DNA from: a bacterium
GTDB taxonomy: Bacteria; Patescibacteria; Microgenomatia; Levybacterales; GWA1-39-11
Assembly (NCBI GenBank): GCA_021825285.1
Contig: JAKAHW010000028.1
Location: 1-9,923 of the forward strand
Length of the DNA stretch: 9,923 bases
Direction: 5' to 3'
A program made the translations under genes and the position numbers. Positions 6,842-9,923 of the stretch are shown piece by piece. How positions within the stretch are numbered: position 1 is the stretch's first letter; each line of letters starts with the position of its first letter. The notes below the pieces were generated by a model. That model was not told where the DNA came from. It searched no databases and saw nothing but the letters and a program-made list of their open reading frames with translations.

Positions 6842-6884
6842 AAGAAATAAACTTGCTCAAAAGTACAAAAAGAATAAATTTTTG

Positions 6885-6893
6885 TGGTATATT
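6885..6893 (+). promoter_or_regulatory. Extended -10 promoter of rnhB, probably leaderless
   Basis: TGGTATATT (TGn plus TATATT 6888-6893) ends six bases before the GTG at 6900. It is identical to the deacetylase extended -10. There is no Shine-Dalgarno. It supports the GTG over the ATG at 6783. Confidence 0.55.
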
Positions 6894-6899
6894 ATTTTT

Positions 6900-7577
6900 G
6901 TGAACCTTCCAAATCTTAAACATGAAGTGCCACTTTGGGAAAAAGGATTTACGGTAATAGGAATTGATGAAGTCGGACGCGGCGCATTTGCAGGTCCCCT
7001 TGTTGTCGGGGCAGTTGCTTTTAAACCAAACCTTGATAAAACCTATATCCAAAGGCTCGAAAATCTTGGGATAAATGACTCCAAAAAATTGACAAAGCTT
7101 CAAAGAGAAATGTTGGCAAAAGTTATACGAAGTGAATGTATTGCTTATGAATACGGTGTTATTAATGTGACCAAAATAAACAAAGTTGGCATCGGCAAAG
7201 CCACCCATATGGCAATCAGGAAGGCCGTGAAAAACATGTGTGAAAAGAACAGTTTTGGGAAAAAATTCCTTTTAATTGACGCATTTTACATAAAACATAT
7301 AAATGGAATTGGTCTTAAAAACCAAAAAGGGATTATTCGAGGCGACCAAATCTCTATCTCGATTGCCGCAGCAAGTATCATCGCAAAAGTAAAAAGGGAC
7401 AAGATGATGAAAAAAATTTCTCTCCTCTACCCTGTTTATAAATTCTGCGTTAACAAGGGCTACGGAACCAGTGAACATAGGCTTGCAATTCAAAACTTCG
7501 GAGCATCAGACCTTCACCGCACTGCATTCGTCCAAACTTTTCTTTCCAAACATAAAACAAAAGTTGCAGTAATTTAA
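6900..7577 (+). CDS. rnhB: Ribonuclease HII
   Basis: A cytosolic endonuclease that cuts RNA in RNA-DNA hybrids and starts removal of misincorporated ribonucleotides from DNA. From the GTG at 6900 it has 225 residues, normal for the family. The DEDD active site is complete: D23-E24 in GIDEVGRG, D127 in LLIDAF, and D167 in IAKVKRD. Other family marks are AGPLVVGAV (31-39), NDSKKLT (59-65), GDQ-x4-IAAASIIAK (148-163), and KGYGT..H (186-193) with HRTAF (206-210). Alternative start: the frame is open to an ATG at 6783, adding 39 residues. These are encoded by hairpin arms and precede the point where RNase HII similarity begins, so GTG is preferred and has a -10 six bases upstream. The last codons and stop lie inside a stem-loop, and a diverged copy of this 3' end follows. 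Confidence 0.94.
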   Translation: MNLPNLKHEVPLWEKGFTVIGIDEVGRGAFAGPLVVGAVAFKPNLDKTYIQRLENLGINDSKKLTKLQREMLAKVIRSECIAYEYGVINVTKINKVGIGKATHMAIRKAVKNMCEKNSFGKKFLLIDAFYIKHINGIGLKNQKGIIRGDQISISIAAASIIAKVKRDKMMKKISLLYPVYKFCVNKGYGTSEHRLAIQNFGASDLHRTAFVQTFLSKHKTKVAVI

Positions 7578-7585
7578 GCAACTTT
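7560..7585 (+). terminator. Stem-loop at the rnhB stop, possible weak terminator
   Basis: AAAGTTGC, a 10-base loop containing the TAA stop, then GCAACTTT form a perfect 8-bp stem followed by the T-rich GATTTTATTC. GC content is low and the U-run is interrupted, so termination strength is doubtful. Confidence 0.4.
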
Positions 7586-7588
7586 GAT

Positions 7589-7650
7589 TTTATTCTAACT
7601 TATCTTTCAAAGAAGAAAACAAAAGTTGCAGTGGTTTAAGCAACTTTGAT
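7589..7650 (+). pseudogene. Relic of a second rnhB 3' end, including its stem-loop
   Basis: This segment aligns without gaps to 7527-7588 with 11 differences in 62 bases. Read in the corresponding codon phase it gives FILTYLSKKKTKVAVV-stop, against the real rnhB end FVQTFLSKHKTKVAVI-stop. Four of the changed codons are synonymous third-position changes, and most of the rest are conservative (V/I, F/Y, I/V). Similarity stops abruptly at 7589, immediately after the first copy ends. The period of 62 puts it out of frame with rnhB, so it is not translated with it. The stem-loop (7622-7647) is kept exactly apart from the loop. The end of this copy also supplies the -10 region of the PAP2 gene. Confidence 0.7.
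7622..7647 (+). terminator. Second copy of the AAAGTTGC/GCAACTTT stem-loop
   Basis: The same 8-bp stem as at 7560-7585 with loop AGTGGTTTAA. It is followed by GATAATATAAA rather than a T-run, so it is less terminator-like and more likely overlaps the downstream promoter. Confidence 0.3.
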
Positions 7651-7653
7651 AAT
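7626..7653 (+). promoter_or_regulatory. Promoter of the PAP2 gene within the duplicated segment
   Basis: TTGCAG (7626-7631), a 16-bp spacer and GATAAT (7648-7653) are followed by eight bases and the ATG at 7662. TATAAA at 7653-7658 is an alternative -10 but would lie only three bases from the start. No Shine-Dalgarno is present. Confidence 0.45.
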
Positions 7654-7661
7654 ATAAATAG

Positions 7662-8327
7662 ATGGTTTGGGAAGCTTTAAAAAAGAACCTTAAAAACAAC
7701 TACAAGCAAAGGCTTCAGTTCGTCCTCTTTTTCCTGGTCCTGCTTACCCTTTTTTATATTTTTTCTTTTATGGTAAAAGGGGGAAGGCTTAGCCGTTTTG
7801 ACTTTGATATGACGGTCAGGGTTCAAGACAAAATTGCTACCCGATGGGATCCTCTCTTATCAATCTTCAGTCTTATCGGGAGTTTTGAGGCGACCGTTGC
7901 CATCCTTATTTTTGTTGTCATACTTACAAGAAAACTTAGGGCCTTCATCCCGTTATTTTTTTTCGGGTTGATGCATGTTGTTGAAATTGTCGGAAAAGCA
8001 TTCCTTGACCATCCCGGAACTCCATTTATGTTCCATAGATATAGCCTGGACCTTATTTTTCCAAGCTCATATGTTCAGCCCGGCGGCTCTTATCCCTCCG
8101 GACATGCGATGAGAAGCGCATTTCTGGCAACGATAATAATATTCCTGATTGTTAAAAGCAAAAGATTTTCTCAAATTAAAAAAAGGGGCTTAATTGGCCT
8201 TTTGTTCTTGTTTCTTATCATAATGATGGTTTCCCGAATTAGCCTTGGCGAACACTGGACATCAGACGTAATCGGAGGCACTTTGCTTGGAACCGCGTTC
8301 TCCCTGCTTTCTTTGGCAGTTTTTTGA
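7662..8327 (+). CDS. PAP2 superfamily membrane phosphatase
   Basis: A 221-residue integral membrane acid phosphatase, likely acting on a lipid pyrophosphate or phosphate such as undecaprenyl pyrophosphate or phosphatidylglycerophosphate. Hydrophobic segments lie at about 18-38, 66-89, 93-112, 150-166, 177-191 and 203-221, the six-helix plan of the family. Catalytic motifs: C2 is YPSGH (144-148, H148 general acid); C3 is S191-R192-x5-H198-x3-D202 (nucleophile H198). Motif C1 (KxxxxxxRP) is altered to K112-AFLD-H117-P118, shorter and with His for Arg, as in a KxxxxHPGxP variant. The nucleophile machinery is therefore intact while phosphate binding may differ. Its own promoter lies in the repeat after rnhB. 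Substrate is inferred only from family and envelope context. Confidence 0.9.
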   Translation: MVWEALKKNLKNNYKQRLQFVLFFLVLLTLFYIFSFMVKGGRLSRFDFDMTVRVQDKIATRWDPLLSIFSLIGSFEATVAILIFVVILTRKLRAFIPLFFFGLMHVVEIVGKAFLDHPGTPFMFHRYSLDLIFPSSYVQPGGSYPSGHAMRSAFLATIIIFLIVKSKRFSQIKKRGLIGLLFLFLIIMMVSRISLGEHWTSDVIGGTLLGTAFSLLSLAVF

Positions 8328-8328
8328 A

Positions 8329-8357
8329 TTGATTTAAGAAAAAAGCAGTATTATAAT
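8329..8357 (+). promoter_or_regulatory. Near-consensus promoter of the 469-aa unknown protein
   Basis: TTGATT (8329-8334), a 17-bp spacer and perfect TATAAT (8352-8357) are followed by eight bases and the ATG at 8366. It is the best sigma70-type promoter in the window, just after the PAP2 stop. No Shine-Dalgarno is present. Confidence 0.7.
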
Positions 8358-8365
8358 GCTTTTCA

Positions 8366-9775
8366 ATGGACTCAGAAAAGCTTAAAAGATTTCAGCTTTG
8401 GAAAGCAGAAGGTATTCCTCAAGCCCCAGATCAAAGAGGCCTTCTTCCAGGCTCAATGCTTGAAAAAAGATCTCCCTCTCCTCTTTTCCCTCTGGATGAT
8501 TTTGCCGCTAAAAGATCTTTCGACCATTTCATGGGAAGAATAGTCAATAGCGATGGCAGGCATCCTGATTTTTATTTAAGCTATGTAGAATTTCAAAACA
8601 TCGGGCATCAAGATATTAAGACTAAAATATTTTTAAGTGACCTGTCTTTCTTGAGGGGCGAGCTGCATAAAAGCCAAAACGAAAGTTGGGATGATAATTA
8701 TTATTTTCTGGGAGTTTCATTTTTATATAATGTTTTGAAAGAGGAAACAAAGCCAATGGGAATAGACGTTCCAAAAATCGGAGACGCTGCTCTTGCGGAA
8801 TATTTTTATAGTCTTTTTGGAAAAACTGGAAGTGAGGAGCTAGCAGCTTTTAAAGCAATTGTCGACAGAGACGATCCTGTTAATTTACCTATGGCAGCCC
8901 AAAAAGCAGTTATTGGAAATATCCGCTTGCCGGGATTTGTTCAGGCTTTAAGAAATTATCCGAATATTAGGAACCAAAAAGTAAACGAGTTTAAGCGGAG
9001 GGAGTTTAATTTTGGTCTTAAACATATGGCTCCTTTAAAAGCAGGTTTCGGGAAAAATTGGGATGCTTTTGAGGAAGGGATAATTGATATGTATGGACTT
9101 ATAGATGCTCGCCTTTCAGGTGATAATACTGACGAGAATTACCAAGGAAAAATTCAACCGCTTGACCTTTCATTTTTAGGATCTCTTCCCGAGGCCCAAG
9201 ATTTAGAAGCAAAAAGAAGGGAAGCTGTTTTTGCCGAACAAGAAGTTCTTTCTTCGTTCCTTGAAGACATGGCCTTGTTAAGACAACTTACAACTCAAGA
9301 TACTTTTAAAATTAGCGCTTATGAAAGTGGGGCTTACTACGGATTAAAACATTTAAGACTAATGGCTGAAGGAAAGTTTCCTGTCCTGGAGCAGCAGGAC
9401 GTTGAAGCTTATTTTGGTGACTTAATTGACGCTGGCAATAATCAATATCAAATAAGATTTTTGAAAGAAAAAATGCAGGTTCAAACTGAAGATAAAGATA
9501 ATCCCCAAGCTTTTATCATTTTGTTCCAAAGAGGGGTAAGAGATTATAATTTTACGCAATTATTGCGCTCCTTTGTTGAAAGATCACAAACACAACTAAA
9601 GTCGACTCCCAAGCATGCAAAAGACGAATATTACGCAAAAAGCCAAGGACTTTTGGGACCTGAGGGATTGGACAGTTTTCTTATGGGGTTTGTTGACGTA
9701 GCAGAGATTTATAAAAGGTGGCAGCAAAATCAAAGGATAAGACAATTCCGTCAAGCTTTACCTATTGAGAATTAA
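8366..9775 (+). CDS. Protein of unknown function with about 100-residue helical repeats
   Basis: A 469-residue protein I cannot assign to any family. It has no signal peptide, no membrane segment and no cysteine, so it is predicted to be soluble and cytosolic. Residues 1-60 are a polar N-terminal region with Pro-rich stretches. The rest looks helical. Two stretches resemble each other clearly: F216-GLKHM..LKAG..DAFEEGIIDMYGLIDA and Y325-GLKHL..MAEG..DVEAYFGDLIDA. Weaker echoes begin near Y112 (YYFLG) and Y422 (YYAKS), so the spacing is about 103, 109 and 97 residues. The C-terminus is rich in Gln, Arg and Tyr. It has a strong promoter of its own and codon use like its neighbours, so it is a real gene. 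Its stop overlaps by 4 bp that of the convergent gene downstream. A scaffold or protein-binding role would suit repeats but is not shown. Confidence 0.85.
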   Translation: MDSEKLKRFQLWKAEGIPQAPDQRGLLPGSMLEKRSPSPLFPLDDFAAKRSFDHFMGRIVNSDGRHPDFYLSYVEFQNIGHQDIKTKIFLSDLSFLRGELHKSQNESWDDNYYFLGVSFLYNVLKEETKPMGIDVPKIGDAALAEYFYSLFGKTGSEELAAFKAIVDRDDPVNLPMAAQKAVIGNIRLPGFVQALRNYPNIRNQKVNEFKRREFNFGLKHMAPLKAGFGKNWDAFEEGIIDMYGLIDARLSGDNTDENYQGKIQPLDLSFLGSLPEAQDLEAKRREAVFAEQEVLSSFLEDMALLRQLTTQDTFKISAYESGAYYGLKHLRLMAEGKFPVLEQQDVEAYFGDLIDAGNNQYQIRFLKEKMQVQTEDKDNPQAFIILFQRGVRDYNFTQLLRSFVERSQTQLKSTPKHAKDEYYAKSQGLLGPEGLDSFLMGFVDVAEIYKRWQQNQRIRQFRQALPIEN

Positions 9776-9923
9776 GCTCCTTTTCTCTTCACTCTCTTGG
9801 TATATTCAAGCATTGCATCGGGCCACTGCCATTCTTTTACGTCAGGAAGAAATTCGTCAATTACGACTAATTCTGCATCTTTAACAAGAAGCCCAAGCCC
9901 TGAAGTTCTATATTCACCTGAAG
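9772..9923 (-). CDS. C-terminal part of an unidentified minus-strand protein (5' end outside the window)
   Basis: The minus strand is open from the window edge to a TAA at 9772-9774, giving 49 residues that include LVKDAELVVIDEFLPD and end EYTKRVKRKGA. The composition is protein-like, with alternating hydrophobic and charged residues and a basic tail. It overlaps the stop of the 469-aa protein by 4 bp in a convergent arrangement, as other gene pairs here do. I do not recognise the family from this fragment. Confidence 0.7.
   Translation of the reverse strand, partial: SGEYRTSGLGLLVKDAELVVIDEFLPDVKEWQWPDAMLEYTKRVKRKGA

Larger units (their letters stand above)
6619..6899. other. 281-bp non-coding region between response regulator and rnhB
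   Basis: The first 55 bases are A/T-rich low complexity with CAAAAG-like repeats. The middle (6675-6806) is a GC-richer inverted-repeat element. Next come a 24-bp hairpin (6818-6841) and a further copy of one of its arms (6858-6866). The last bases hold the rnhB promoter. An ATG-initiated frame from 6783 continues into rnhB, but its residues come from the inverted repeats and are not RNase HII-like. Confidence 0.6.

Noticed and set aside
6783..6899. 39-residue N-terminal extension of rnhB from an ATG at 6783
   Set aside because: The residues come from hairpin and repeat arms, RNase HII similarity starts only after 6900, and a -10 lies six bases before the GTG.
7554..7650. CRISPR-like or phage attachment direct repeat
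   Set aside because: There are only two copies, and the similarity is explained by a diverged rnhB 3' end. No integrase, spacer series or cas gene is nearby. An ancient integration event remains possible and is noted as a finding.
1..9923. Defence system, toxin-antitoxin, prophage or insertion sequence
   Set aside because: No nuclease-helicase sets, transposase, integrase or small toxin pair is encoded; all recognisable genes are housekeeping, envelope or signalling.
1..9923. Alternative genetic code (UGA as Gly)
   Set aside because: TGA ends the glycosyltransferase and PAP2 genes at the expected family lengths, and no recognisable domain needs read-through.

Overview
This is an AT-rich, very gene-dense bacterial window. 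Its style suggests a Candidate Phyla Radiation / Patescibacteria genome, possibly Microgenomates. The signs are small intergenic gaps, convergent genes that touch or overlap at their stops, genes that mostly lack Shine-Dalgarno sequences, and short single-function enzymes beside a protein with no recognisable family. This placement is inferred from style; no rRNA or marker gene is present. TGA ends at least two genes (glycosyltransferase, PAP2), so the standard code fits and the UGA=Gly groups are unlikely.

Layout. 1-67: tail of an unidentified + strand gene. 128-562: NUDIX hydrolase (+), meeting end to end with a membrane-anchored polysaccharide deacetylase (-, 563-1447). A 59-bp divergent promoter region follows, then a four-helix (CvpA-like) membrane protein fused through a Pro/Asn/Gln linker to an extracellular CAP domain (+, 1507-2769). 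Its end overlaps a GT4 glycosyltransferase (-, 2759-3868). A 151-bp divergent promoter region leads to a DUF4118/3xPAS histidine kinase and a receiver-only response regulator that overlap by 8 nt (+, 4020-6618). A 281-bp non-coding stretch (6619-6899) holds a strongly structured inverted-repeat element. Then come RNase HII (rnhB, 6900-7577), a diverged second copy of the rnhB 3' end (7589-7650), a PAP2 phosphatase (7662-8327), a 469-aa protein of unknown function with about 100-residue internal repeats (8366-9775), and the C-terminus of a minus-strand gene (9772-9923).

How the genes fit together. Four products act at or beyond the membrane: deacetylase, CvpA-CAP protein, PAP2 phosphatase and the sensor kinase. 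A cytosolic glycosyltransferase could feed the same envelope. The theme is surface glycan and lipid-carrier metabolism plus environmental sensing, with NUDIX and RNase HII as housekeeping repair functions. No phage, CRISPR, toxin-antitoxin or defence system is recognisable.

The most notable observations are these. (1) Seven of the nine complete genes have a -10 hexamer ending 5-8 nt before the start codon and no Shine-Dalgarno (an eighth has 14 nt), which implies leaderless transcription of operon-first genes. The only clear Shine-Dalgarno precedes the operon-internal response regulator. (2) A 132-bp imperfect inverted repeat with nested hairpins lies upstream of rnhB. (3) A relic of a second rnhB 3' end sits directly after the first, with mostly synonymous or conservative differences.
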